In this document: positions 51,740 to 61,049 of the stretch, in pieces
Position numbering within the stretch: the first letter of the stretch is position 1
Layout of the letters: the number at the start of each line of letters is the position of its first letter
Source of the DNA: Bradyrhizobium cajani
GTDB lineage: Bacteria; Pseudomonadota; Alphaproteobacteria; Rhizobiales; Xanthobacteraceae
Direction: 5' to 3'
DNA: 64,000 bases
Assembly: GCF_009759665.1 (NCBI RefSeq)
Contig: NZ_WQNE01000002.1
Span: 1 to 64,000, forward strand
Notes under the pieces: model-generated
Seen by the model: only the letters and a program-made list of their open reading frames with translations
Database searches by the model: none
Told to the model about the DNA's origin: nothing
Translations under genes and position numbers: made by a program

Positions 51740-52765
51740 CTAGCTCATCTTGCGGCGCAGCGTCGCCGACGGCGTCTCGCCGAATTTTTCCCGATAGGCG
51801 CCGGCCATGCGGCCGAGATGAGTGAAGCCGAGGTCGAAGGCGATGTCGGTGATGGAGACGTCGGGAGCGGCGTGCGAGAGTCCGGCGTGAAGCCGCGCCA
51901 GACGGATATCGAGCAGCATCTGCGAAATCGACACGCCGAAATGCCGGCGGAAGCCGAGCTGGAGCGCGCGGATGCCGATGCCGGACACGCAGGCGAGCTG
52001 CGCGAGGTCTAGCGGCTCGCAGGCCTTGGCTTCAAGGCAATCGCGCGCGCTGCGCAGCGCTCGCGGCAGGCGTTCGGCCTGCCCTGAGAACGTCCTGATC
52101 GCATCTGACAGGCCATGCCGCTGGCCATTGAGGAGATGATCGAGCAGCGTCTCCCGCCAGTCGGCCATGGCGACCGGCGAAAGCCTGCGCGAAGGGCCGA
52201 CACGTTCGGCGAGCATCATCAGCTCGTCGAGCCCTGTCCGGAGGCTGCGCGTTGCCGGCGAGCCCAGATCGATCGCGGGGTCGAACTCGACCGGGCCCGC
52301 CGCCCGACCGGACAGCGCCGCGGCGCGCTGCTCGACCATGCGGCGGTCCAGCAGCAGGATCGCCTGCGCGCAGTCGGTCCACACCATCCGGGTCGGGATC
52401 GTCGGCGACAACAGCGAGGCGGTTCGCCCGGGCGCCGTCTCGAGTTCGCGAATGCCGGCGCGAATTTGGGCTGTTCCCGCAAGCGGGATCTGCACCAGGA
52501 AGAAGCGATCGAGGCAGCCGGGATCGATCGTGACCGGCCCGCCATAGGCGACATAGTTGATCGAAAAGCCGTCGAAGGCCGCGCAATTATGCCGGGCGGA
52601 GAAGCCGGTCGCGCGCGGCCGTGCCGGCTTGAGATCGTGGGGGCAGAAGATGCGCCCGATCTGCTCGGCAGCCTCCTCGACGTCGTCCGTGGTGACGCGA
52701 GCGTAGTCCGTGAGCCTTTCCGCTCCGGACGCTCTTGCGCTCATCTCCAGCTCGGCTGCGGACAT
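51740..52765 (-). CDS. AraC-family transcriptional regulator with AraC-binding-like N-terminal domain
   Basis: The 341-residue protein has a long ligand domain (AraC_binding_2-like, GFSINYVAYGGPVTIDPGCL, LVQIPLAGTAQIRAG) and a C-terminal AraC helix-turn-helix with DLAQLACVSGIGIRALQLGF and DIAFDLGFTHLGRMAGAYRE. Homologues of this layout control aromatic or organic-acid catabolism. ATG 52765 gives the normal family length; a start at 52858 is also open but its ribosome site is absent. It is divergent from the cupin and flavin monooxygenase genes, which are its likely targets. Confidence 0.88.
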   Translation of the reverse strand: MSAAELEMSARASGAERLTDYARVTTDDVEEAAEQIGRIFCPHDLKPARPRATGFSARHNCAAFDGFSINYVAYGGPVTIDPGCLDRFFLVQIPLAGTAQIRAGIRELETAPGRTASLLSPTIPTRMVWTDCAQAILLLDRRMVEQRAAALSGRAAGPVEFDPAIDLGSPATRSLRTGLDELMMLAERVGPSRRLSPVAMADWRETLLDHLLNGQRHGLSDAIRTFSGQAERLPRALRSARDCLEAKACEPLDLAQLACVSGIGIRALQLGFRRHFGVSISQMLLDIRLARLHAGLSHAAPDVSITDIAFDLGFTHLGRMAGAYREKFGETPSATLRRKMS

Positions 52766-52952
52766 CGTCGACCACGCTTCGCGTCCCGGAATTACTTTAA
52801 GCCTATAATAGTTCCCCGGACGCGAAAAGGGCCGGGTCGCAAAATCGTCGTGCTGCATGGCAACAGCGGCGCCCGGATTCGTTTAGCGGATAGACAGCCG
52901 GCCCACAGCTGGCCGAAGCTCGGTCCCCGCCGGAATCCATGAGGAGGCGAGC

Positions 52953-53402
52953 ATGACTGCACTCGAAAAGGGCATTACCGCAAACGGCACGGGCTATGGC
53001 GGCAAGACCTGGAATATTCTGGGTCAGGTCTATTTCCCCAAAGCCGTCACCGATTCCACCTTCGCGTTCGAGACCAACAGCGATCCCGGCCAGTTCGTGC
53101 CGGTGCACATCCATCCGACCCAGGACGAGTTCATCCTGGTGCAGGAAGGCACGCTCGACCTCAAGCTCGACGGCCAATGGGTCAAGGCCCACGCCGGCGA
53201 TCTCGTGCGCATGCCGCGCGGCATTCCGCACGGCTATTTCAACAAATCCGACAAGCCGTGCCGCGCGCTGTTCTGGGTCTCGCCAATGCAGAAACTGGAG
53301 GCGCTGTTCAACCAGCTCCACAATCTGACCGACCCTGCCGAGGTGGTGCGCATCTCGGCGCTGCATGAGGTCGACTTCCTGCCGCCCGAAGCCAACGACT
53401 AA
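52953..53402 (+). CDS. Cupin-domain protein
   Basis: The 149-residue single-domain cupin has motif 1 PVHIHPTQDEFILVQEG, with the His/His/Glu metal ligands, and motif 2 GDLVRMPRGIPHGYFNKS with the last His. It therefore looks metal-binding and possibly catalytic. It may be a dioxygenase-like or isomerase-like enzyme or a small-molecule sensor. GAGGAGGCGAGC precedes the ATG. Its TAA stop (53400-53402) is shared with the start of a GAGCATGATC-family repeat. It lies between the AraC regulator and the flavin monooxygenase. Confidence 0.9.
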   Translation: MTALEKGITANGTGYGGKTWNILGQVYFPKAVTDSTFAFETNSDPGQFVPVHIHPTQDEFILVQEGTLDLKLDGQWVKAHAGDLVRMPRGIPHGYFNKSDKPCRALFWVSPMQKLEALFNQLHNLTDPAEVVRISALHEVDFLPPEAND

Positions 53403-53482
53403 AGCGCCATCATCGCGCTTTAGGTTGTTGTTTGAGCATGATCTTTCCGGAAACCCGCTACGCACCTTTCCGGATCATGCTC
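53402..53482. repeat. GAGCATGATC composite repeat, copy D
   Basis: A short AAAGCGCCATCATCGCGCTTT hairpin precedes TGAGCATGATCTTTCCGGAA and ACCTTTCCGGATCATGCT. The unit has the same orientation as copy B at 8500 and lacks part of the first hairpin. It overlaps the cupin gene's TAA stop. Confidence 0.9.
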
Positions 53483-53586
53483 GAGGCAGCCGGCCTCCTC
53501 GTCCGCTTCAACTGCTGCCCCGCCGGCCGCGCCTTGCGGCCGAACGTGGCCGCTTGTGTCCAAACATCCTGATTGCGAGCAAATCC

Positions 53587-55080
53587 ATGGTCAGCCCCAA
53601 GCATGTCTGCGTGATCGGCGCCGGCGTCTCCGGCCTTGCCGCTGCGAAAGCGTTCTCCACCCGCGGCCACCGCGTCACCATCGTCGAGCGCAGCACCGAT
53701 CTCGGCGGCGTCTGGGAGCCTGCGCGCTCCTATCCGGAGGTGCAGACGCAGAGCCCGAAGGAGCTCTACCGCTACACCGATCGCGCCATGCCGGACGCCT
53801 ATCCGGAATGGCCGACCGGGCCGCAGGTCCATGCCTATCTCTCCGATTATGCGAAGAGCTTCGGCCTCGACCGCATGCTGCGCCTCAACACCGGGGTTGT
53901 CGGCATGGAACGCCGCGCTGACGGCAGGCCGGGCTGGACGCTCGCGCTGAGCGGCAAGGACGGCGTGACAGCGAACGAGAATTTCGATTTCGTCGCAGTC
54001 TGCACCGGGCAGTTCAACGAGCCGCGGGAGCTGCATTGCCCGGGCGAAGAGGGCTTTCTGGCGCAAGGCGGACAGGTCCTGCATTCGTCGAAATACAACG
54101 ACGCTTCGCTGGCGAAAGGGCGTCGCGTCGTCGTGCTCGGCGGATCGAAATCGGCCACCGACATTGCGGTCAACGCGGTAAGATCGGGCGCGCGCGAGGT
54201 GACGATCGTGATGCGCGAGCCGGTCTGGCGCATCCCCTATTTCATCGGCGGTCTCGTGAACTTCAAGCGCATCCTCTACATCCGCGCGCAGGAGGAGATG
54301 TTTCCGGGCTGGGGCATCGGCACGATGGCGCGGCTCGCGCACCGCCTCGCCGCACCGCTGGTCTGGGCCAACTGGCGCGGGCTGGAGAGCCTGTTGAAGG
54401 CGCAGCTCAAGCTGAAGCAATGCAAGATGGTGCCGAAGGAACGGATCGAGGACGGCGTCAACTGCTCGGTGCCGATCGCCACACCGGATTTCTATCCGAT
54501 GCTCGCCGACGGCCGCATCAAGGCGGTGTTCGGCACGTTCGATCACTATGAGGGCGACACCATCGTGATGAGCGGCGGCGAGCGCATCAGCGCCGATGTC
54601 GCGGTGCTCGCGATCGGCTACAAGCTCGGCGTGCCGTTCCTGCCTGCGGCTTATCAGGAGAAGCTGGTCGATGCCGACGGGCAGTACCGGCTCTATCGCC
54701 TGATCGCCAATCCCGACCTGCCGGAACTCGGCTTCGTCGGCTTCAACTCGTCGTTCTGCACCGTGCTCTGCGCCGATCTCGCGGCGAACTGGCTGGTGCG
54801 CTATGCCGACGGCCAGCTCGCGAACCAGCCGACGGCGCGGCAGATGCGCGACAACATCGAGATGATGCTGCACTTCAAGCGCGTCGAACGGCCGGCCGCA
54901 GGCGTCTATGGCGGCCTGTGCGTCGCGCCCTATCACTACCGTCATTTCGACGAGCTGATGGCCGACATCGGTACCAGGCAGAGGAAGCGCAGCGGGCCTG
55001 CAGGCCACTTCCAGCCGCCGGACGCCGATGCCTATGCGACGTTCCTGGCTTCCGCGCCGGAGTACCGCGTGACGGCGTGA
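53587..55080 (+). CDS. Flavin-containing monooxygenase
   Basis: The 497-residue protein has the FAD loop GAGVSGLAAAKAF, the ERSTDLGGVWEPAR segment and the NADPH loop VLGGSKSATDIA. VAVCTGQFNEPREL comes between them, and VAVLAIGYKLG is the downstream FATGY-like motif. It matches the class B monooxygenase group (FMO or Baeyer-Villiger-like). The full BVMO fingerprint FxGxxxHxxxWP is not intact, so N- or S-oxygenation is as likely as ketone oxidation. The ATG at 53587 has only a weak ribosome site. Together with the cupin and AraC gene it may form a small catabolic group. Confidence 0.88.
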   Translation: MVSPKHVCVIGAGVSGLAAAKAFSTRGHRVTIVERSTDLGGVWEPARSYPEVQTQSPKELYRYTDRAMPDAYPEWPTGPQVHAYLSDYAKSFGLDRMLRLNTGVVGMERRADGRPGWTLALSGKDGVTANENFDFVAVCTGQFNEPRELHCPGEEGFLAQGGQVLHSSKYNDASLAKGRRVVVLGGSKSATDIAVNAVRSGAREVTIVMREPVWRIPYFIGGLVNFKRILYIRAQEEMFPGWGIGTMARLAHRLAAPLVWANWRGLESLLKAQLKLKQCKMVPKERIEDGVNCSVPIATPDFYPMLADGRIKAVFGTFDHYEGDTIVMSGGERISADVAVLAIGYKLGVPFLPAAYQEKLVDADGQYRLYRLIANPDLPELGFVGFNSSFCTVLCADLAANWLVRYADGQLANQPTARQMRDNIEMMLHFKRVERPAAGVYGGLCVAPYHYRHFDELMADIGTRQRKRSGPAGHFQPPDADAYATFLASAPEYRVTA

Positions 55081-55183
55081 AGGCTGGCAAATTGCCGCCG
55101 TCACGAACTCGCGGCTCGCCAGCCTGCGCTGTAATGCCTACGCTTCCCGGCGCCGCCGAATCGATCGGCCCCGGGAGCCTGCG

Positions 55184-56254
55184 ATGGAACCAAGACGTCA
55201 TGCCGCCGCTTTCATCGCGGCGCTTGCCCTGCTTCTCGCGACACCAGCCCTGGGACAAGGTGCGCTCACGACCCGGCAATCGGATGCGGTTGCGGCCTAC
55301 GATCGCGCGCTCGGCGACTTCAAATCCATCCTGGCCGAGCGGCGCCGCCAGATCGAGGCGAAGCAGCCGCTACCGAATCTGCCGGGACAGGCGCTCTATC
55401 TGGCACGCGTCGCCGTCATCAGCACCTACAAGGATCTCACGGACGCCATTCCCTCCAGAATCGGAAAGCCCAACAAGTTCGAAATTCCCCCGGCCTATTT
55501 CGATGCCGCCATCGAACCGCTGATCGACGAATATGCCGGGCTGTTCGAGATCATGGAGGCGCCGCCCGCGGGGGCGCAGAACTCCGCTACGCCGTTCAAG
55601 GACGTGGTCGATCTCGCCGTTGCGATTGCGCGCGCCAAGGGCCTTTCGTCAGCGCAGGCAGACATCGCCGGCCGTATCAGCCTCGGGCTGTTCTTTGCGG
55701 AGACCAACGGCAAGCAGAATGTCCGCAATGCGCGCTCGAACACTTATATGGGCAGCTTCCAGACCGGCCCGTCCGAAGACCGCAACGGCCGCAGGAAATG
55801 GGAGACCATCAAGGGAGAGATCGCGGCGATCGATCCGGGGCTGAGTGCGCGCGACGACAAGGAAGAGGCCCGGGCCCGCGGCACCGATCACCGCTTCAAT
55901 CACTGGACCAACGTGCGCGACGGCCTGATGAATGCGCATGCGGATCTGTTCCGGGATATCCCGGGAATCGTGAAGACGCTGCCCGACCCGATCGACCAGA
56001 TGAAGCTGTTCGAGCTGATCCAGATCGTTCCCACCCCGACCAAGTCCGCGCTCAAGTCCGGCGATCTCCTGAACTACAGGGTATCCAGTCCCACGATCAT
56101 GAAGCACTTGCGCAACAACAGCATCTTCGCATTCGGACAGGCCGACCGGGCGCGCAGCTCGGCCAGCTTCCGCGAGATCCTCGCCGCGATGTGGCTGTTC
56201 AACCGGAAGTTCGAGCGCGCCATGGCAAAATATGCGGAGATCAAGCCGCGCTGA
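55184..56254 (+). CDS. Secreted protein of unknown function
   Basis: The 356-residue protein has a signal peptide (AAAFIAALALLLATPALG) and a helical body. The segment FFAETNGKQNVRNARSNTYM, followed by GSFQTGPSEDRNGRRKWE, carries a Glu before an Asn/Gly-rich stretch. This is loosely reminiscent of lysozyme-like active sites, but I cannot assign the fold. The stop is close to the next gene on the same strand. No ribosome site is strong, though the signal peptide begins directly after the ATG at 55184. Confidence 0.7.
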   Translation: MEPRRHAAAFIAALALLLATPALGQGALTTRQSDAVAAYDRALGDFKSILAERRRQIEAKQPLPNLPGQALYLARVAVISTYKDLTDAIPSRIGKPNKFEIPPAYFDAAIEPLIDEYAGLFEIMEAPPAGAQNSATPFKDVVDLAVAIARAKGLSSAQADIAGRISLGLFFAETNGKQNVRNARSNTYMGSFQTGPSEDRNGRRKWETIKGEIAAIDPGLSARDDKEEARARGTDHRFNHWTNVRDGLMNAHADLFRDIPGIVKTLPDPIDQMKLFELIQIVPTPTKSALKSGDLLNYRVSSPTIMKHLRNNSIFAFGQADRARSSASFREILAAMWLFNRKFERAMAKYAEIKPR

Positions 56255-56349
56255 GGAATGCGGGTTGCAACTGCTACTGGACGTCGTAGGCTCGCCCTCT
56301 CACTCCCTCGTCATCGGGAAGGAAGCGCCACGATGTCATCGGCCATCTC

Positions 56350-57333
56350 ATGCGCCTGCTAATCCTTGGCGGCAGCCAGTTTCTCGGGCGCGCGATCGCC
56401 ACCCATGGCTGCGCGGCCGGGCACGACGTGACCTGCGCAGCCCGCGGCCTCGCGGGACCGATCGCGGCAGGTGCCCGTTTCGTGATGGTCGACCGCGACA
56501 CCGTTGACGGACTTGCGCCGCTCGCGGGCGGGACGTTCGATGCCGTGGTCGATGTCTCGCGCCATCCCGGTCAGGTCCGCCGCGCGGCGGCGGCGCTGAA
56601 GCGACCGGGCGTGCACTGGACCTTCGTCTCGACCGTCAGCGTCTATGCGGACAACCGCACGCCCGGTCAGCGCGCCGACACGGCATCGCTGCGCGAGCCC
56701 GTGACGGAGGATATCGAGCAGAGCACCGACGCCATCTATGGCGCCGCCAAGGTCGCCTGCGAACAGGCGGTCGGCAACGACGCCTTCATCTGCCGGGCTG
56801 GCCTGATCGTCGGGCCGGAGGACCCGACCGGACGGTTCTCGTACTGGCCGGTGCGACTGGCGCGCGGCAGCGAAGTGCTGGCGCCGGGATCGCCCGATGA
56901 CGCCGTCCAGTTCATCGACGTGCGCGATCTCGCGCAATGGATCGTGCATGCCGCGGAGGTCGGCCTGACCGGCATCTATGACGGGATCGGCCCCGTTCGC
57001 ACGCGCGGCGAATTTCTGGCCGAGTGCGCGTCCGCGCTGAACCCGTCGTGCAAATTCACCTGGATCGATCGCACCTTCCTCGAAGCGCACGACATCAGGC
57101 GCTGGGCCGGCCCGCGGTCGCTGCCGATGTGGCTGCCCCTGCCCGACTTCGCCGGCTTCATGACACGCGACACTTCGCCTGCGCGCGAGGCCGGGCTGAC
57201 CTCGCGGCCGCCAGCGGTCACCGCGCGCGATACGCGCAGCTGGCTCCGCCGCAGCAACGGACCTGTCGTCGGACTGACAGAGGATGAGGAAAAGGCGGTG
57301 CTCGCCGCATGGCACGCGGGCAAGGTGGGCTAG
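56350..57333 (+). CDS. NAD-dependent epimerase/dehydratase (extended SDR-like)
   Basis: The 327-residue protein starts MRLLILGGSQFLGRAIAT, with GGSQFLG as the Rossmann loop of the NAD-binding epimerase group. FVSTVSVYADN and YGAAKVACE provide the Ser and Tyr-xxx-Lys triad. Late landmarks are VQFIDVRDLAQWIVHA and GPRSLPMWLPLPDFAGFMTR. It most resembles the reductase/epimerase branch found with isoflavone-like or sugar-nucleotide substrates. The final TAG overlaps the stop codon of the convergent peroxidase gene by 4 bases. Confidence 0.88.
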   Translation: MRLLILGGSQFLGRAIATHGCAAGHDVTCAARGLAGPIAAGARFVMVDRDTVDGLAPLAGGTFDAVVDVSRHPGQVRRAAAALKRPGVHWTFVSTVSVYADNRTPGQRADTASLREPVTEDIEQSTDAIYGAAKVACEQAVGNDAFICRAGLIVGPEDPTGRFSYWPVRLARGSEVLAPGSPDDAVQFIDVRDLAQWIVHAAEVGLTGIYDGIGPVRTRGEFLAECASALNPSCKFTWIDRTFLEAHDIRRWAGPRSLPMWLPLPDFAGFMTRDTSPAREAGLTSRPPAVTARDTRSWLRRSNGPVVGLTEDEEKAVLAAWHAGKVG

Positions 57334-58673
57334 TTCTCCGGCTTGTAGCCATCCGTCAGCGTCTTCAGGAACGCGATGATGTCGGCTTCGTCCTGTGCCG
57401 TCATCGCCGGCTTGTCGCCGGGGTGCCGGTCGAACGGCGGATCGGTGACGTCGATATTGGCGTGGTACTTCGCTGGAAGATCATCGTATTTCAGCACCGT
57501 GCCATCGGCGGCGCGCGGAAACACTTTCTCCGGATTGGTGTCGCGGAAATTGTAGAAGTCGAGCACCTGATCGAGGCTGCGGAAGACGCCGTTGTGGAAG
57601 AAGGCGTGGCGAGTCGCCGTGTTGCGCAGCGTCGGCGTCAGGAACATGCCGCAATATTGCGTCTGCTCGGGGATGTCGGTGCGATGCGGGCCGCAGACGC
57701 CGAGATCGAAATGGTCGGGATCGCGATTGCCGGAGAGCGCGGCATTGCGCGGCGCGCCGAGCGCCTCGTATTGATGGTCGGTGAACAGCGGCGGCAGGCC
57801 GTCGCGGGTCGGCGCCGAGGTGTGGCATCCCGCGCAATTGGCCTTGTCCGGATCGTTGAAGACTTGCAGGCCGCGCAGCTCGCTCTCGGACAGCCGCGCC
57901 TTGCCTTCGAGCCAGTAGTCGTACTTGCTGGTGTAGGGATGGAAGCTCGGCTCCTCCACCTGGTAACGCGCCACGGCGAACATCGCCTCCGCGATCAGGA
58001 GCCGCCGATTCCTGAGCACACCGGCGCCGAACAATTCGACGAAGCGCTGCACATAGGGCGCGCGGCGCAGCTTGTCCGCGACGATCTCGGCGCTGCCGCC
58101 ATCCATCTCGTTGGGATCGAGCAGCGGAAACAGCGCCTGGTCCTGGAGCGTGTCGGCGCGGCCGTCCCAGAACAGGCCGCCCTGCGGCACGATGTTCGCC
58201 GACGCGCCACCGCCGCCCGCGGTCTTCGTCGTGCGCGCCGCCTGCTGGCCGAGTGCGGCCATCTGCGCGAGATCGATGACGTTGTCGTCATCGCCCTTGT
58301 CGGGACCGATGCTGAAATTCGGGTGACGATCGAGATAGGTCAGCGACGGCACCGCGCGGGCGCCTTGCCGCGACAGCGTCGCGCCGCCGAGCATCACCGG
58401 CCCGTCATTGGGCGGGCCGTAAGCGTGATCCGGGCTGTGACAGGACGCGCAGGACAGCGCGCCGGACGACGACAGCGAGGCGTCGTAGAAGATCTCCTTG
58501 CCGAGCTGCGCCATCGCCGACAGGGGAGCGACCGGCGCGCGCATCAGACGAACCGGATTCGGATTCACCCCCGCCTGGCTCGTTTGCGCAAGTCCTTGCG
58601 TCTCCGCCGCAAAGACGGCGCCGGCCAGAACAAGAAGGCCGGCGCCGAGGAGCCACATGGTGCGGCTGGTCAT
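57330..58673 (-). CDS. Di-haem cytochrome c peroxidase (MauG/CCP family)
   Basis: The 447-residue protein has a signal peptide (MWLLGAGLLVLAGAVFA) and two haem c motifs, CASCH (Cys75) and CAGCH (Cys280), as in bacterial CCPs and MauG. LGKEIFYDASLSSSGALSCAS is the family start and AFFHNGVFRSLDQVLDFYNF the C-terminal signature. Either peroxide reduction or MauG-like oxidation of a partner is possible. The gene follows the phosphoesterase gene by 12 bases. ATG 58673 is chosen; GTG 58685 directly abuts the upstream stop. Confidence 0.92.
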   Translation of the reverse strand: MTSRTMWLLGAGLLVLAGAVFAAETQGLAQTSQAGVNPNPVRLMRAPVAPLSAMAQLGKEIFYDASLSSSGALSCASCHSPDHAYGPPNDGPVMLGGATLSRQGARAVPSLTYLDRHPNFSIGPDKGDDDNVIDLAQMAALGQQAARTTKTAGGGGASANIVPQGGLFWDGRADTLQDQALFPLLDPNEMDGGSAEIVADKLRRAPYVQRFVELFGAGVLRNRRLLIAEAMFAVARYQVEEPSFHPYTSKYDYWLEGKARLSESELRGLQVFNDPDKANCAGCHTSAPTRDGLPPLFTDHQYEALGAPRNAALSGNRDPDHFDLGVCGPHRTDIPEQTQYCGMFLTPTLRNTATRHAFFHNGVFRSLDQVLDFYNFRDTNPEKVFPRAADGTVLKYDDLPAKYHANIDVTDPPFDRHPGDKPAMTAQDEADIIAFLKTLTDGYKPEN

Positions 58674-58685
58674 AGGACGAGGCAC

Positions 58686-60422
58686 CTAGTGGTGGTGATG
58701 CTCGTCCGGCGGGCTGGTGATCACCGTGCCGGAGGTCGGATCGAGGAACAGGGCATCCGTCCGGAAGTCATGGCTGTGATCCTGATCGAAGTCGAACAGG
58801 TCGACAATCGATCCGGCGCTGGCGTCGAACGAGCCGCCGCCGATGCGCTGGCCGCGCAGCCAGTTGTCCTCGATGAACCGCACCACGGAAGCCTGCGAGA
58901 TGTAGGTGTGGCTGACGAAGTTGGTCTTGGCGTAGGGCGAAACCACGATGAAGGGAATGCGCGTGCCCGGACCGCAGCGGCCGTTCACCGGCTTGCCGGA
59001 GAGGCCCTTCGGCGCGGGCTGCTTGTCGGCGCCGAGGCCGCAGAGACCCGAACCGTTGACCTGATCGGCGGTCGGATCATAGGAGGCATTCTTCGGGGCG
59101 ACGTATTGGTGGTCGTACCAGCCGTCGGAATCGTCATAGGTGATGATGACGGCGGTCTCGCGCCACTCGGGCTGCTTCTGGAGGAAGTTGATCAGCTCGA
59201 TATTGCCGGCCTGCTCGTCGAGCGGATCGGAGTTGCCGGCATGACCGTCCTGGAAGGCCGGCATCTTGATGTAGGAGACGGCCGGGAAATTGCCGGCCTT
59301 CACCGCGGCGTAGAAGTCGTCGAGATCGTAGCCGTGGTTGGCCGGATCGACCTTGCCGTCCAGCGCATAGGTGTGGCCGATCGCATGGACCGAGCTCGGC
59401 CGCGCATGGGTCGGGTTCGCGGTCGACTTGTAATATTGGAACCAGGCGTGGTGCGGGATGTAGTCCACGATGGTGCCGTTGACGTTGCTGGAGAAGGTGC
59501 TGCGCCCGCAGCCCGTGGTGCCGTTGGCATTCTTCAGCGTCAGGTCGAAGCCGCCCATGAAGCTGCCCCAGCTGATGTGCTCGTCGTTGAGCAGATCGCC
59601 GATGTTCTTGCCGTCCATCAGGATCGTGCTCGTCGTGCTCGAGCAAGGATCGTTTCCCGGATCGGTATCGCCGATCAGCGTCAGGCCGCCCTGGCCGTCG
59701 GCGATCGAGGATGACGTGCCGACGATGTTCTGCACGCCGTTGGTCTGGCCGGAGATCACCTCGAGCATGCCCGGCGTCGACGGACCGAAGGTGTCGGTCC
59801 AGGCATTGTCGCTCATGGCAAAGTGCTGCGCATAATTCCACATGGCGGTGACGGTGTTGCCGTCGAAATAGCCCATCACCTGCCCGTTGGTGCCGAACGC
59901 GCCGGCGCCGCCCGCGGTGCCGCGGCCGGTGAACTTCGGGAACAGGTCTTCCTTGCCGTTGTCGACGGCCTGCTGCTCGGGCGTGTAGCTGTGGTTCTGC
60001 GAGCGCGTGTTGGCCTGGGTGCGGTCGAGGCGGAACGGATCCGTCGCGCCGCTGCCGTTGGCCGGATTGTCGTTGGGGTTGTCGACCAGCAGGTTGGCCG
60101 TGACGAGATTGTTGACCTTCGGCGTATGCGGCTTCGGAACGAAGGGAAGCGAGCCCGACGGATTGGCCGCGTTCGGATAAGTCGCGAAGTAATGATCGAA
60201 CGAACGGTTCTCGTTGAAGACGATCACGAGGTGCTTGATCGGCGTCTCGGTGTGGATGTCATGCGGATGACGGTGATGATCGCGGCCATTGTCATGATCA
60301 TGGCCTTGGCCCTGGCCGTGATCGCGGTCCCGGCCGAAATCGTCCGCGAGGACGGGAATGCTGCACGCAAGTGCCGTCGCGGCCGCGAAAAACGCAGCCG
60401 TCGTCAGAAGTCTGGATGTCAT
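58686..60422 (-). CDS. Exported phosphoesterase (AcpA/phospholipase C family)
   Basis: The 578-residue protein has a signal peptide (TTAAFFAAATALACSIPVLA) and a His/Asp-rich stretch (DHGQGQGHDHDNGRDHHRHP). The phosphoesterase fold follows, with HLVIVFNENRSFDHYFATYP (metal and nucleophile region) and SYIKMPAFQDGHAGNSDPLD. IITYDDSDGWYDHQYVAP and RIPFIVVSPYAKTNFVSHTY are the later conserved blocks. It ends in four histidines. The family hydrolyses phosphate or phosphocholine esters in the periplasm. The histidines at both ends could bind metal. The peroxidase gene follows it directly. Confidence 0.92.
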   Translation of the reverse strand: MTSRLLTTAAFFAAATALACSIPVLADDFGRDRDHGQGQGHDHDNGRDHHRHPHDIHTETPIKHLVIVFNENRSFDHYFATYPNAANPSGSLPFVPKPHTPKVNNLVTANLLVDNPNDNPANGSGATDPFRLDRTQANTRSQNHSYTPEQQAVDNGKEDLFPKFTGRGTAGGAGAFGTNGQVMGYFDGNTVTAMWNYAQHFAMSDNAWTDTFGPSTPGMLEVISGQTNGVQNIVGTSSSIADGQGGLTLIGDTDPGNDPCSSTTSTILMDGKNIGDLLNDEHISWGSFMGGFDLTLKNANGTTGCGRSTFSSNVNGTIVDYIPHHAWFQYYKSTANPTHARPSSVHAIGHTYALDGKVDPANHGYDLDDFYAAVKAGNFPAVSYIKMPAFQDGHAGNSDPLDEQAGNIELINFLQKQPEWRETAVIITYDDSDGWYDHQYVAPKNASYDPTADQVNGSGLCGLGADKQPAPKGLSGKPVNGRCGPGTRIPFIVVSPYAKTNFVSHTYISQASVVRFIEDNWLRGQRIGGGSFDASAGSIVDLFDFDQDHSHDFRTDALFLDPTSGTVITSPPDEHHHH

Positions 60423-60603
60423 TGTTGTGTTGCCCCGAAGGATTGACGCCGACCTTCGGGACCATAGCGGCGCGCGATGACAACCCTGTGTCAGTTTGAC
60501 GCACGACAATTTGCGCAGTTGCTCAGACTAAATTTGTCATCCGGCGAACGGGACGGCGCGGCTCCGCCACGAGACGGTGATGCAAGCCGGGGATTCGACA
60601 ACA

Positions 60604-60930
60604 CTACTCCGTCCGGATCGGCGCGTCCTTCAGGCCGTTATTGTCATAGGCCTTGCGCAACGTGCCGTTCGTCCTCGCGTCCGTCATGAACGTCGTGACG
60701 AACGCCAGCGCCTGGCTGCGACCGAGCGGGACGGCGACCGCCGTCACCGTCTTCTTGAACGTCTCGTCCAGCACACGCGTGCCGGGAATCTTCTGCGCCA
60801 TCTTGTTGAGCTGGTCACGCGACAGCGCGAAGGCATCGGGCATGTCGGCACTCACTTCAGTCACACGGCCTTCGAGACAACTCTGCTCGATCGTGCGCGC
60901 GGTGAAAAGCCATGTGTCATGACAAACCTG
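60604..60930 (-). pseudogene. Truncated solute-binding protein (family 3), C-terminal remnant
   Basis: The frame that ends at 60604 translates to a family-3 solute-binding C-terminus: ARTIEQSCLEGRVTEVSADM, LSRDQLNKMAQKIPGTRVLD, TVTAVAVPLGRSQALAFVTT and NGTLRKAYDNNGLKDAPIR. About 110 residues remain, whereas the family is normally 250-300. The frame is closed upstream by TGA at 60931-60933, and no plausible start or signal peptide exists. It is a degraded remnant, perhaps cut by the insertion of the downstream efflux genes. Confidence 0.7.
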
Positions 60931-61049
60931 TCAAAGGGCACGCCGCCGTTTGCAGTGCAAGGACCTTGACTGCCATGGCTATGGTGTTCCACGGCCGGCC
61001 ATTTGTTGGTAGCCTGCCGCACCGACAGACAGCAATCGGGGGCCACCGA

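Noticed and set aside
57309..59714. An 801-codon plus-strand open frame opposite the peroxidase and phosphoesterase genes
   Set aside because: It is fully antisense to two genes with clear families and shows Arg/Val/Ala-rich composition typical of GC-rich shadow frames.
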